Source: Streptomyces sp. NBC_00490 (GTDB taxonomy: Bacteria > Actinomycetota > Actinomycetes > Streptomycetales > Streptomycetaceae). Taken from it: a stretch of 64,000 bases of DNA. Every line of letters starts with the position of its first letter. Position 1 is the first letter of the stretch. The stretch covers positions 62,001-126,000 of the forward strand of contig NZ_CP107869.1 of NCBI RefSeq assembly GCF_036013645.1. The letters are read 5' to 3'. Of the stretch, positions 9,301 through 17,959 are shown piece after piece. The position numbers were made by a program, and so were the translations under genes. The notes under the pieces are model-generated. The model was not told where the DNA came from and did not search any database. It was given only the letters and a program-made list of their open reading frames with translations.

Positions 9301-9781
9301 CCTGGCCCCCGCCGTACGCTGCGACTGGACCAGGTTCCTCCAACTCGCCGAACACGCACTGCCCCAGGGACCAGCCGGTGTGCCGGACTTGGAGAAGGCC
9401 CTCAGCCTGGTACGGGGCAGGCCGTTCGGCGGCAGACCGCTGCCCTGGGCCGAGGCTTTCCAGCAGGAGATGATCACGAGGATCATCGACGTCGCACACG
9501 CGGTGGCCACCCACCGCACCCGTCCTGGCCCGCTGCACGACCTCAGCGCGGCCAGGCGAGCCGTCATGATCGGCCTCGGTGCCGACGACACGGCAGAGCT
9601 GCTGTACCGGGACCTGATGCGCATCGAACACACGGCCGGGAACCGCTCCGGCCTGCACACCGCCATCACCCGGATCCAACAGATCAACAGAACACTCGAC
9701 TGCGATCTTGAGACGGCCACGGAGCAGTTGATCAACGACCTTCTGCACGGCAACGGAAGGGACCAACGCAAAGCCCTCTAG
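6335..9781 (+). CDS. LysM and BTAD domain membrane protein of the Tad operon
   Basis: 1148 aa. Three hydrophobic segments lie in residues ~20-135. Two LysM repeats follow (~170-230, YTVRQTRPAESLWSIAEQEL; ~255-312, VEVVEPGDSLSTIAAHEL), which should bind peptidoglycan. Then come a Pro/Ser-rich linker (~315-435), another membrane helix (~440-462) and a long cytoplasmic part ending in a BTAD-type domain (~902-1148, IRVLGPVEVDG start). This architecture commonly closes Tad operons in Streptomyces and may couple the wall to regulation. The last ~260 bp are duplicated at 10670-10925. Confidence 0.8.
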   Translation: MGTTPSPATTAGRRVVRGVTAGLSLLVLAGAVVGLPLLLAWATPVLWEAGRDDLAHLLDRQDTGAAALLLIASVGWIGWAQFTYCTVRELFAQLRGRTWHPPRGLGSSQRAAALLIGSILVLLPTSSALASDAQAAPAATAARLPAQAQAGHDTGADRTSTATGRTASPTYTVRQTRPAESLWSIAEQELGDGEQWRQIAALNEGHTMGDGQVFRSNGFLQPGWQLTMPASYTPAGGVHTQLDQAAPAAADEPAQVEVVEPGDSLSTIAAHELEDGNRWPELFAATKDQPQPDGLPAITDPDMIYPGQHVTVPGTGTSDTPPPARDHTGEDEQDSEQPAPAPDDEHQPGHDDDQEAQPPAPSPSASPTPGPSASSSQSTARPGPDHEQGAPPPADSTVPGPSSSGTPSTAPPPASPEVSASDASSPTAAPTAEPAPAGSSLNLRVVLGAGALLAAAVTGALALRRTLQRRRRRPGEKIAIAPETSTAEAQLAAAAEAGGAVRLDLALRTLAHHLPTDAPARELPALRAARIGTHTVEVLPEDLAREPRVPFVSGTAGWWALPGDAALLDEEAARDVLAPYPGLVTIGSTDTGDLLLLNLAALPALLLDGSAVHITEVCTSLALELGMSPWASDVEIVVVGFGEDLPQLLPTARIAHMRQAVHALRDLSERLLEARQLPDTQDQPYLLLCSSALDADTAWRFADLIDKAGPVPVTLIAPASSAAAHFPDAEILNASLNTPQQLGSVGTDIIVQRLEHDAYQQITTALAVSGQPAQPAEGPWRDVPDEPGQLPQPAPADEPRTAATAAAEVPVFSQTPSDTSPTSGVFAALVAASADPSGLRLLPGASPSAGDESAPNTEGTPPTATEPTADAEAAGNDDHQDSPENGMEPAAAEGTAQDLRAPEIRVLGPVEVDGVAASGHGPRSSQLAALLYFRPGRSADVLCTDMNPLNPWSVNTLNSRLRGLRGALGRDPSGDPYVLGRITGEDPYRLAPAVRCDWTRFLQLAEHALPQGPAGVPDLEKALSLVRGRPFGGRPLPWAEAFQQEMITRIIDVAHAVATHRTRPGPLHDLSAARRAVMIGLGADDTAELLYRDLMRIEHTAGNRSGLHTAITRIQQINRTLDCDLETATEQLINDLLHGNGRDQRKAL

Positions 9782-9931
9782 GCAGCGTGTGTGGTTGCGA
9801 TCACCAGGTGGTCCGGGTGAGTTCTCTGAGCCAGATCATCGAGACGCGCAGGTGGAGGCTGGCGAGGTGGGCTGCGACGGCGCCGTCCCCAAGTCCCTGT
9901 CCTGCACGGGGCCCTCGTCGCCGGTGCCTTC

Positions 9932-10627
9932 CTAGATCGTGCCGCTCCACGCCCGGCGGTTCTCCCGTCGGCGCACATGGCCGCGCCAGCCCGCGAGCAG
10001 CGTCATGCCCGTCCATGCGGCGACTCCCGTGACGAGGCCGCCGAGCCTGCCTTCGGGGTCGACGTCCACGGCGTCCTCCAGGGGGACAGCGCCTTCCGGG
10101 TCGCGGAGGATCTCGATGCGGTCGCCCACCCGGTAACCGGGATTGCTCCCCCGGTACTCCAGGGTCTCCTCGAGTTCACCGCCCGGCCCGACCAGTGTGA
10201 ACCGGTGGTTCTTACTCGCCGTTCCCGCCGCGCTGTCCGCGGTGATCGTCACGGTCTCGCGGACGCCACGCCTGTCGAGCGCCGCCTCGGGGGCGTACTG
10301 GACGGACCCGACGAGAATGAAGAGCGCGGGGACCACGGACAGGACGGCGAGCCACCACGCCCTGTGGAGCAGCCGCAACACGATCACGAAGACCAGGCAG
10401 CCGAGCACGCCCGCCGCGATCGGGATGAAGTCCATGCCCAGCGTGACGTAGGCGAGTCCGGTGTTGCCCGCGGCGATCCCCCAGGCGACCAGCAGCACCC
10501 AGAGCGTGGCGAGTACCGACGCCCCAGCGCTCCTTCCCGTGCGCTGCCCACCTTGAGCGGGCACCCCTCCCCCGGCCGCGTCCCCGACGCCGCCCGCCAC
10601 AGGCGCGTTCATCCTCTGATCACTCAT
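9932..10627 (-). CDS. DUF3592-like membrane protein
   Basis: 231 aa from ATG 10627 (a second ATG at 10612 is possible). N-terminal Gly/Ala-rich leader, then hydrophobic segments (VLATLWVLLVAWGIAAG; AAGVLGCLVFVIVLRLL; LAVLSVVPALFILVG), an extracytoplasmic beta-rich part with GYRVGDRIEILRDPEG, and a last helix (LVTGVAAWTGMTLLAGW). The YRVGD.I...YDP-like block followed by a helix is typical of DUF3592. Function unknown. The gene lies between the BTAD gene end and a decayed copy of that end. Confidence 0.6.
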   Translation of the reverse strand: MSDQRMNAPVAGGVGDAAGGGVPAQGGQRTGRSAGASVLATLWVLLVAWGIAAGNTGLAYVTLGMDFIPIAAGVLGCLVFVIVLRLLHRAWWLAVLSVVPALFILVGSVQYAPEAALDRRGVRETVTITADSAAGTASKNHRFTLVGPGGELEETLEYRGSNPGYRVGDRIEILRDPEGAVPLEDAVDVDPEGRLGGLVTGVAAWTGMTLLAGWRGHVRRRENRRAWSGTI

Positions 10628-10669
10628 CCGCGCAGCATACGAGGCGGCCGGAACGCCATACCCACGCGG

Positions 10670-10925
10670 CCCGCTGCACGACCTCAGCACGGCCAGGCGA
10701 GCCGTCATGATCAGCATCGGCGCCGACGACAGCGCCTAGTTGCCCTACCAGGGCCTGATGCGTATCGAGCACGCGGCCGGGAACCGCTCCGGCCTGCACA
10801 CCACCATCACCCGGATCCAGCAGATCAACCAGACACTGGACTGCGATCTTGAGACGGAGACCCAGCACTTGATCAATGACCTACTGCACGACAACGGAAG
10901 GGATCAACGCAAAGTCCTCTAGGCA
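10670..10925 (+). pseudogene. Decayed duplicate of the BTAD gene 3' end
   Basis: About 255 bp closely match 9530-9785, the last ~85 codons of the LysM/BTAD gene, including GGGAACCGCTCCGGCCTGCA and the terminal stop context CTCTAGGCAG. The copy has an in-frame TAG (near 10737) and several substitutions. The 60-aa frame from 10740 is its remnant and is not a separate gene. The two copies are direct repeats about 1.14 kb apart enclosing the DUF3592-like gene. Confidence 0.85.
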
Positions 10926-10948
10926 GATTTAAGGTAGGGCCTCTTCGA

Positions 10949-13225
10949 TCACCCCCAGTGCTCCTCCCGGTACCGCAAGAGGCCCTCCCCATGCAGCTGC
11001 TTGGTGGCGTTACCGACCCGGACCCAGAAGTCGGTGGCCGCGCTGCCGCCTTTGGCGGGCCTGGCGAACACGGCCTTGCCGGCCGCGGCCACGCTGACCC
11101 GGCAGACGACACGGTCGGCCACCTCGGGAAAGCTGATCCGCACGGTGGTCGCGGTCGGGGCCGACAGGTTGTCATCGAGGACTTGGCGTACGAACAGTTC
11201 GTAGCCATCGAGGTCAGCCTGCTTCGGCAGGGTGGACAGATCGTTCTCGATCCCTAGTACGGCCCCGTCGTCACCGACGCCGACGAACAGGTTGCCGCCC
11301 TCCCCGTTGAGGAAGCCACAGACCGTCTTGACGAGATTGTTCTGAAGGGACTTGTCGTACTCCTCAGTGTGCACGTTCCAGCGGGCACTCGCCTTGAACT
11401 CGGTGCTCTGGGACTCACCGGCGGCGATCAGATCGGCCGCCGCGGTGGGCACGTACGCGGGTCGGTCCACGCTGAGCGTCTCGAACGCCTCCCGTACCAC
11501 TTGGGCAATCAACTGGCGGCGTCGTTCCAGAAAGGCCGAGTAGTCGAGCTGCTCCCAGCCGACCGGCAGCGCGTGCCACAGGGCCTGCCGCCTGACCACC
11601 TCCGGGTCCATCGCCTCGGTGATCCTCGGCCAGTAGACATGAGGTGCGTCAGTGTTGCCCTTCTCGCTTGCCGGCCACGTCACATATGCCATGTTGGCGA
11701 TGGCGTTGACCTGGCGTTTGTCGGTGATACCAAGACCCGCGAGGGTCTCGGAGTAGAACAGACGGTCCCGAGGAACCTTCCGGGCGGGCCTGGCAGCCGG
11801 ATCCATCAGGTCGCGGATGTGCTGATCGCCGCACAGCAACTCGGCGTCCAGGATGTTCAACGCAGCCTGGTAGGCGAACACCACCGGGGAGTACGACGAT
11901 GAGCTGTCGAGCCTGTTCGGCAGGGAGATGTCCCAGTAGTCACCGGTGAAGTGCGCGGAAATGATCCGGGCGAGTTCTGCGGCGAACGCCTGGCCGTCAC
12001 CCTGTGGCAGGCCACCGATCCGACCCAGATCAAACTCCATCTGCGACTCGGGGGAGTTGGAGTAACGGCCGGTCGTGTGCGCCATGAAGAACCAGCGCGC
12101 GATGACCGGACGGAGTTCTTCCGCCGACAGCCCGAAGTCGTGCAGTCCGATCAGCCACAGCGCGTAGCTGTACAGCAGGGCGGTGTCAGAGGTGATCATC
12201 TTGCGGCTACGGAAGCCGGCCGCGGCGATGCACCGGAAGAACTCGTGCCAGCTGCTCAGATCGAGGACCTGCGTGTGCGCCTGCGCCAGCCGTTCGAACT
12301 GTTCCTGACGCCGCTCGGCGGAGACCTTTCCGGTCTCAAAGTCCTTGCCTCGCAGCACATTGTAGACGTGCTGGAGCCGGGCACGCCGGAAGGCCACGGC
12401 GACAGCGACCCGCAGGAGCTGGTCCGGGCTGGGGTCCAGGAACGGGTTGCGCGGGTTCGGTCCGGGAAGTCCCGCGACCACCGCGGCCCGGCAGAAGTCC
12501 TCCAGTTGACGTCGGCCCTTCTCCCAGTGCACCGACATCAAGGTGAGGATGAAGTCGGACTGGTTGAGCTTCACTCCCTGGAAGTTGATACGGACGAAGA
12601 TCTCCGCGACCTGCTCCTCGTCGGCCGCGGCGTCCAACTCCACCACCTGGAAACGGAAGTCGTGCAGGCCCCGGACACGGTCAATCCGCTCTTCCAGCTC
12701 GTCCCTCGTCGCGGTCGGCAAGGGCTCGCCTGCGGCCTGTTCGAGGCGGTGGAAGAACTCCCGGACGGCGCCACGGTGGCCGCCCGGGGCCCAGAGCTTG
12801 GTGATGTCCGGGATGTAGGCGGTGTCTCGCTCGATTGCCGCGTCCGTGACCTCGAACGTCTGGTCCTGCGGGTGGAAGGCGATCCGCAGTGTGACCTCGT
12901 CGAAGGACTTGTTGACGACCGTGCGCCCGGTGAGTACGGCGAACAATGCGGTGAGCCGCTGCTGCCCGTCCACGACCAGCCGTTGGGGCGCCCGGTCGCC
13001 CGTGCCCGTCCCGATCTGCCGGGTCCCCACCTCGGCTCCGGTCTCCCAGAACATCAGGGTGCCGATCGGGTAACCGCGGTACATCGAGTCGAAGAGATCG
13101 CGGGTCTTCGTCGCGGACCAGACGAACGGCCGCTGAATGTCGGGAAGCCCGATCCTTCCACCCTCGATGTCCTCTATCAGGTGCCGAAGGGTATAACCCG
13201 TGTCGCGGTAGAGGGTGGGTGGCAC
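10949..13225 (-). CDS. DUF262 / AlbA_2 fusion protein, putative defence nuclease or sensor
   Basis: 758 aa. The N-terminal ~260 residues are a DUF262 (GmrS/DndB-like ParB fold) domain: LPDIQRPFVWSATKTRDLFD at ~27-46 and VDGQQRLTALF at ~83-93, the DGQQR signature. The middle is helical. The C-terminal ~150 residues match an AlbA_2/Schlafen-like putative DNA-binding domain (STEFKASARWN near 605, then GFLNGEGGNLFVGVGDDG). DUF262 domains occur in type IV restriction enzymes acting on modified DNA; this fusion lacks an obvious HNH (DUF1524) motif. Single gene, no partner visible. Confidence 0.75.
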   Translation of the reverse strand: MPPTLYRDTGYTLRHLIEDIEGGRIGLPDIQRPFVWSATKTRDLFDSMYRGYPIGTLMFWETGAEVGTRQIGTGTGDRAPQRLVVDGQQRLTALFAVLTGRTVVNKSFDEVTLRIAFHPQDQTFEVTDAAIERDTAYIPDITKLWAPGGHRGAVREFFHRLEQAAGEPLPTATRDELEERIDRVRGLHDFRFQVVELDAAADEEQVAEIFVRINFQGVKLNQSDFILTLMSVHWEKGRRQLEDFCRAAVVAGLPGPNPRNPFLDPSPDQLLRVAVAVAFRRARLQHVYNVLRGKDFETGKVSAERRQEQFERLAQAHTQVLDLSSWHEFFRCIAAAGFRSRKMITSDTALLYSYALWLIGLHDFGLSAEELRPVIARWFFMAHTTGRYSNSPESQMEFDLGRIGGLPQGDGQAFAAELARIISAHFTGDYWDISLPNRLDSSSSYSPVVFAYQAALNILDAELLCGDQHIRDLMDPAARPARKVPRDRLFYSETLAGLGITDKRQVNAIANMAYVTWPASEKGNTDAPHVYWPRITEAMDPEVVRRQALWHALPVGWEQLDYSAFLERRRQLIAQVVREAFETLSVDRPAYVPTAAADLIAAGESQSTEFKASARWNVHTEEYDKSLQNNLVKTVCGFLNGEGGNLFVGVGDDGAVLGIENDLSTLPKQADLDGYELFVRQVLDDNLSAPTATTVRISFPEVADRVVCRVSVAAAGKAVFARPAKGGSAATDFWVRVGNATKQLHGEGLLRYREEHWG

Positions 13226-13312
13226 GGTGCGGGCTCCTCACGTCAGCGGGTCAGTCAGGGCGGATGTTTCGGTTGCTTCAGCGACTGAGACAAACAGAGA
13301 AAGCGAACAACA

Positions 13313-14091
13313 TCAGAGACTTACCACGTGAGTTGCTCTTGTTACAGCAAAGTTGAGGTGCCGATGGCCGACCACAGTTCGTAGCGGCGGTACAGCCGGC
13401 CAGCCAGGACACCGTCCGTTCGACGACCCAGCGGTGTCGGCCGAGCCAGGTGGAGAACTCGATGCCCTTGCGTGGGATGCGGTGACGGATGCGACGCTCG
13501 CGAAGCCATTTTTGCAGGTGGTCGTAGTCGTAACCCTTGTCGGCATGGAGCTTGACGGGGCGCCAACGGCACGGCCCGCGGCGGGAGCGGACAGGTGGGA
13601 TTCCTCGCACGAGTGGCTGCAGGCCGAGATTGTCATGCATGTTCGCGCCGGAGGTGCCCAGCGACAGCGGCACGCCGTTCCGGTCGGTGGTGAGGGGGAT
13701 TTTCGATCCGCTCTTGCCGCGGTCGGTCGGACTCGGTCGGGTCAAGGGCCCCCTTTTGCCGCCCGGACGCTGACCGAATCGATCGCGCACCGCGACCAGT
13801 CCAGCTCGCCCTGCGCACCGAGTGCGTCGAGGACGACCCGGTGGAGCCTGGCCCACACCCGGGCCTGGCTCCACCGGGCGAAGCGCCGGTAGACGGTGGG
13901 GCAGGCTGGCCCGAACACAGGCGGCAGCTGCCGCCAGGTGCAGCCACGAATATGATCGCCGCCAGGCATTCGCGGTCACCAGCCCGACGTCGCCCGCCAC
14001 CCTACGGACGTATGACCTCCGTCGGTGGGGCCACCCGCCGGAACAACACCCACAACTCGCCCGGAACCAATCGCTCAACCAGATCCGCCAT
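13313..14091 (-). pseudogene. IS5-family transposase pseudogene
   Basis: Starting at ATG 14091 the frame reads MADLVERLVPGELW, an IS5 N-terminus. It meets an in-frame TAG where RPQGGG is expected (near 14004) and a small deletion before GCTWRQLPP. The next segment (WRQLPPVFGPACPTVYRRF, then DWSRCAIDSVSVRAAKGG) is in another frame. The catalytic C-terminal part (DKGYDYDHLQKWLRERRI, VVERTVSWLAG) lies in a third frame after an AAAAGGGGG run near 13750, a possible frameshift site in this family. The C-terminus also looks eroded. Not functional. Confidence 0.8.
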
Positions 14092-14365
14092 GCACTGCTC
14101 AACGAACGATCACGCCATCAGAAACGGCGTCCTAAACGACGTGAGTGGCAGCGCGAAGCCGAAGGTGGCTCCGCGCTGCTGGTGCGGGTCGAGCGCGACC
14201 CGGCCGAAGCCGACCGGATCTTCGGTCGAGCGCTCAACTACGATGAGGGCGTACTCGGTTCGCGGTTCTGCTGCGGCGGCGGCGACGGACGGGCGACGAT
14301 CTCGCCGACCTGTGCGCGGGTACGGGGCTCGAAGGACAGGTGCTCCATTGCCTCTTGACTGCCGT

Positions 14366-14842
14366 AGATCCGCTGCTGCCCGACAGGCCGCCGACCACCT
14401 GCGTGCCGCCTATCAGGCCGCCGCGCCGCTGCACCTCGGCGCGATGCACCAGCGCGGTCGCCGCCTGTCCCAGCCCCTTCAGCGCAAGCAGGCCGCCTAT
14501 CTCCGACAGGCGGTGCCAGAGCTGGCCGAGCAGGTCCTCGCCGAGCCCGGGTGGTACGCCCTGGCCGCCACCCTCGTCGACGTGGAGAACGCCGGCCACG
14601 ACCCCGCCGCGCTCCTGGCGGAAGCCGTCAAGCGGCGCGAGCTGGAGACCACAGAATCGATCAGTGACGTGCTGGTATGGCGGCTGCGGCGGATGGCGAA
14701 TCTGCCGGCGGACGCCTCGACTGTGCCGGAGAGCAGTACGGCAAGGACCGTGGCGAAGGGACAGACGCGGAGGAAGTCGACGCCGCCGTCGAGGAACGCC
14801 CCGGCCAAGCGAGGAGGCGGCACGAGAGAGCCCAGACGCTGA
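14366..14842 (+). pseudogene. C-terminal remnant of a plasmid relaxase-like protein
   Basis: In this frame residues such as ADHLRAAYQAAAPLHLGAMH, then YALAATLVDVENAGHDPAALL and RELETTESISDVLVWRLRRM, match my recollection of the C-terminal region of Streptomyces mobilisation/relaxase proteins. No start codon, HUH motif or upstream relaxase domain is present in frame. It is best read as a broken plasmid-transfer gene left next to IS debris. The family name is from memory and needs a profile search. Confidence 0.4.
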
Positions 14843-15018
14843 GCACCGCGCTTAGGGCTCGGCTTCTGCCACGGCTTCAGGGTCGACGAGAGGCGCCGGC
14901 GGTCTATATCGAGTCGAGGCATCTCTGTAGTTCAGCGGCGGTGCAAGCGATCGGCAGGTACTCCGTCGGCACTGGATGAGAGTGAAGCCGCGATGGGACG
15001 GTGGGGCGTCCTCAAAGC

Positions 15019-15288
15019 TCAGGCTGCCACTTCGTCGGGGTCCTCGCCCTCGTCTTCCGAGAAGCCGCCGCGCTTGTAAGGCGGAATTGGGATGACGCGC
15101 CCGTCAGCGAGCGTCCTCGTGTGCTCGGCCACTGAGTGTCTGACAGGGGGGCGGCGCTTGTCCTTGGCGTCCTGGTCGTCGTCGGCGTATTCGGTGGCCT
15201 GGTCATCGTCGGCGTACTCGGTCACGTTCTGCGTCATGACGTGCTTGACGACCACGATCGCGATGGCTGCGCCCACAGTTGTGCCCAC
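15019..15288 (-). CDS. Small hypothetical membrane-anchored protein
   Basis: 89 aa from GTG 15288. One hydrophobic segment at the N-terminus (VGAAIAIVVVKHVMTQ) is followed by an acidic, internally repeated stretch (TEYADDDQ twice) and a charged tail (GRVIPIPPYKRGGFSEDEG). No family recognised. There is no convincing ribosome binding site, and the frame is open further upstream without a start, so it may be the tail of a lost gene. Confidence 0.4.
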   Translation of the reverse strand: MGTTVGAAIAIVVVKHVMTQNVTEYADDDQATEYADDDQDAKDKRRPPVRHSVAEHTRTLADGRVIPIPPYKRGGFSEDEGEDPDEVAA

Positions 15289-15870
15289 CGCTTTGACGAC
15301 GCGGACAGCTGTCTGGCCACACCTGCGGCTGCCGCAGACACCTGTACGCGCTCTGGGGCCTCAGGCGAGGGCCGTTTGAAAGGTCCAGCGAACCCGCTCC
15401 CGCGGACGGCGAGCCCACTTCCTTCCGCCAGAAGGCGAAGAGCTGGGCCGAGAAGCACGAACCGGAAGCCCTGGTCCCGGCACTACTTCGAGCACCTCGT
15501 TCTCTCCGCGTGCCTCACCAGACTGCCGGGTTAGCCGCAGCAAAAAGTCGCTTCTGCGGATGTCGCCGAGGCGGGGCTTGTGCCGGTCGGGCTTGATGGC
15601 GCGGACGATGGCGGAGTGCATCCGTGCTTGGCTTTACCGCCGGAGCCCTGCACCCGCTGTGCAACTCGGACACGGCCAGGCACGACGAGGACGACGGCGG
15701 CGGGTAGCAGCAGCGCCATCCCCTGGCCTGTTCGGTTTTGAATGACTTTGAATGGCCTCAAGATAAATCCGACAGTTCAGTAGAGAACTCCCTATTCCGC
15801 TACCGAACTTGCCGGAGTTCCGGGATGCTGAGCCGTGTTACTGCACATGTCGTGGCCCGGGGGGACGCCA
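15289..15870. other. Gap without a convincing gene
   Basis: Open frames here are short and overlap on both strands without a credible start or homology. Base composition drops toward A/T at 15730-15830, next to the truncated STAND gene. A short palindrome-like GTTC-N6-GAAC element near 15775 could be a regulatory site, but nothing else supports it. Confidence 0.3.
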
Positions 15871-16309
15871 ATGACGGCTGGGGACAGGGCGCTGTCGGTC
15901 GGCGGCGACGCCATCGGCCAGTTCCCCACCGGAGACCACAACGTACTCGTGACCGCCAATGCTTCGCTGGTACAGGTCCACCAGGCTGCCCCGCGTGTGA
16001 AGCCGCAACGACGGGCGCACATCGAGCGACTCCCCAACGGCGCCGCCACCCCTTTGGGACGCGACGACGAAGCAGCGCTGGTGCTGCGATCCATCGCGGA
16101 CAACGAACCCGTGCAGGTGTACGGCCCGGATGGACTTGGCAAGACCACATTGATCCGGCACGCCGCCCTCGAACTCGACGGCCGCGATGGGGTGGTGTTC
16201 CTGGACGGGTACAGGAAGGACCTCGACGACCTGCTTCAGAGCGTCTTTGAGGCGTGCTACGACAGTCCTGGCTACCGTCCGAGCGACGGGGAGTTAGAGG
16301 ACATCTCAT
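15871..16309 (+). pseudogene. N-terminal fragment of a STAND-type ATPase
   Basis: From ATG 15871 (GGGGGA upstream) the protein reads through ~146 residues containing a Walker A motif (GPDGLGKTTLIRHAAL, about residue 87-102) and Walker B-like VVFLDGY. The homologous sequence stops near 16300, where a mini-IS5 remnant begins; the open frame continues to 16491 only through IS sequence. The nucleotide-binding core is incomplete, so the product is probably non-functional. Such ATPases usually serve as sensors or regulators. Confidence 0.65.
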
Positions 16310-16464
16310 TTGGCGAGCCTGCGGTAGCAGATGAGGGTGCAGGCGATGCTGGTGAAGGCGAGGAAGTGGTCGGCTCAACTCCCATAATTCGTCCGGCACC
16401 AGCCGCTCAACGATCCCCACCATGGCCCACAGAATACCGGTGTAGCCAAATGAGACGATCCTTA
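16295..16464. mobile_element. Internally deleted IS5-family element (MITE-like, ~170 bp)
   Basis: The minus strand encodes an IS5 transposase N-terminus (MVGIVERLVPDELWEL) joined directly to the C-terminal end (HFLAFTSIACTLICYRRLAK then stop). Both ends are kept as imperfect inverted repeats containing TCTCATTTGGC at 16304-16314 and its complement at 16445-16455. The outermost TA may be part of the target. It interrupts the STAND ATPase fragment and could be moved only by a related transposase. Confidence 0.7.
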
Positions 16465-16632
16465 AAGCCCAGCTCACAGCTGTGGTTGTAGGCAGGCATG
16501 AGACTTGCCACGACCGGCCGGCGAGAACGCTGGCACCTGCCTTCCGCATTCGGCGCGTGCCCTGGTTTGCCGGACTCTATGCTGGGGCTTCGGCGTTGAC
16601 TAGAATGCGACCCTGGATCGCGTGAATCATTG

Positions 16633-17934
16633 ATGCATTCGGAGCACCCATTGCCGAATATCCCCGTTCCGCCTCCGCCAGGGTCTGATCCAGATCACGG
16701 ACCCCGGACCGCTTCGCCCGCTCCGAACCCCCGGCCTCGGGCACACGGCTATCCGTCGCAGCCGCCGTATTCGCCGATGGTGCCACCTGTCCCCACCGCG
16801 CCTCCGATGGTGCCGCCTCCCTTACCACCACTGCCATCGCCCAACCCGCCGCCCCCTGCCTCGCCTCCGGCCCCCACCCCCGCCCCCGGCCCGTCCCCGC
16901 TCGTCGGAATGCTGGACAGCCGGATTCCCGGCTTCGCCAGTGCCGACAGACGAAGCCGCTGGAAGATCATCGTTTCGGCTCTGATGCTGACTGTCATCAC
17001 GGCCGTCGTGACCAGCTACTTCCAGTTCGGATTCAATCTGCTGACCCTGCGCGCCACCGCCAAGGCGGAAGACTCAGTCGGAGACGAGATCGAGGCGGGG
17101 AAGGAACCGTTTGTGATGGCAGTGACCCCGTCGAACGATGTCGCTTCGGCTTTCCGGGACAACACTCTGGGTATGCAGTGGATCGCTTTTGAGGATCCGC
17201 TCAGCCTGGCGGAACAGGAGCAGGTATTAGCCCGGCCAATAGGGAACAATTTTCCCGTGGATGAATTCTTGAAGATGCTGGAAGGGTTCACCAACAAACC
17301 TCTCCTGATCTACTCGGCCCAGAACCACATGCGGAAGGAGACCCACCGCCTGGCCACCCCGTACAAGATGACATTGCAGAGCGATCGCACTAAGGCAGTG
17401 TCGATCAGAGCGATGGACGCAGTAGAGCTCCAGTGCTCGGAGTCGCGCATATCGACGGTCATCTACCTTCATCCCGAAGGAAACGAAGTGGTCGACAACG
17501 TGGCGGTGGACCTAGTAGGTGACACCCTCATCCACCCACTGCTCCGGCAGGAGCCGGAGGCCTATCCCAACCCGCCGAAGACCTATCCTTACTTCTCCCG
17601 CAGTTACATCGAACTGGGTAACGGCCAGACCTCCTGGGCCAACAACCTGGACGTCCTGACCGGGAAAGATCAGTGCAGCTGGTCCTTCAAGGTCTCGTAC
17701 GTCAGCAAGGGCACGCAACACACCACAACCTTGCGGGACTCCCGTTTCCGCACGCCCGGGCTGCCGGACATGCCCCGCCAACTGTTGGAGTTCCGTCCGG
17801 ATGGGAAGGGATGGAAATGCTGGGGCGATCAAATTGCGACTGAGGCCTCATGTTCGATTAGAGCCTCAGTGTCCGACCCCGGCCTCAGCGCTCCTACCAT
17901 GATCTATTGGGGCAGTCTTCCAAGCCAGCCTTGA
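16633..17934 (+). CDS. Hypothetical single-pass membrane protein with Pro-rich cytoplasmic arm
   Basis: 433 aa from ATG 16633 (a TTG precedes it). Residues ~1-92 are Pro-rich (PPLPPLPSPNPPPP), ~93-110 basic, ~111-133 one membrane helix (KIIVSALMLTVITAVVTSYF), and ~135-433 an extracytoplasmic domain with a few cysteines (LQCSES, DQCSWSF, WKCWGDQ, ASCSIRA) that could pair. The Pro-rich plus TM layout recalls membrane proteins of actinomycetes such as DUF4190-like or kinase-associated proteins, but I recognise no domain. Stand-alone gene. Confidence 0.65.
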   Translation: MHSEHPLPNIPVPPPPGSDPDHGPRTASPAPNPRPRAHGYPSQPPYSPMVPPVPTAPPMVPPPLPPLPSPNPPPPASPPAPTPAPGPSPLVGMLDSRIPGFASADRRSRWKIIVSALMLTVITAVVTSYFQFGFNLLTLRATAKAEDSVGDEIEAGKEPFVMAVTPSNDVASAFRDNTLGMQWIAFEDPLSLAEQEQVLARPIGNNFPVDEFLKMLEGFTNKPLLIYSAQNHMRKETHRLATPYKMTLQSDRTKAVSIRAMDAVELQCSESRISTVIYLHPEGNEVVDNVAVDLVGDTLIHPLLRQEPEAYPNPPKTYPYFSRSYIELGNGQTSWANNLDVLTGKDQCSWSFKVSYVSKGTQHTTTLRDSRFRTPGLPDMPRQLLEFRPDGKGWKCWGDQIATEASCSIRASVSDPGLSAPTMIYWGSLPSQP

Positions 17935-17959
17935 CGCCGGAGAGCCGACTTTATAAGAC

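Noticed and set aside
10740..10922. A 60-codon open frame as a small gene
   Set aside because: It is the remnant of the duplicated BTAD 3' end and lacks a ribosome binding site.
11951..13288. A 445-codon plus-strand open frame
   Set aside because: Antisense to the DUF262-AlbA_2 gene.
15800..16549. A 249-codon minus-strand open frame across the STAND fragment
   Set aside because: It joins IS5-remnant sequence to the antisense of the ATPase gene and has no coherent protein.
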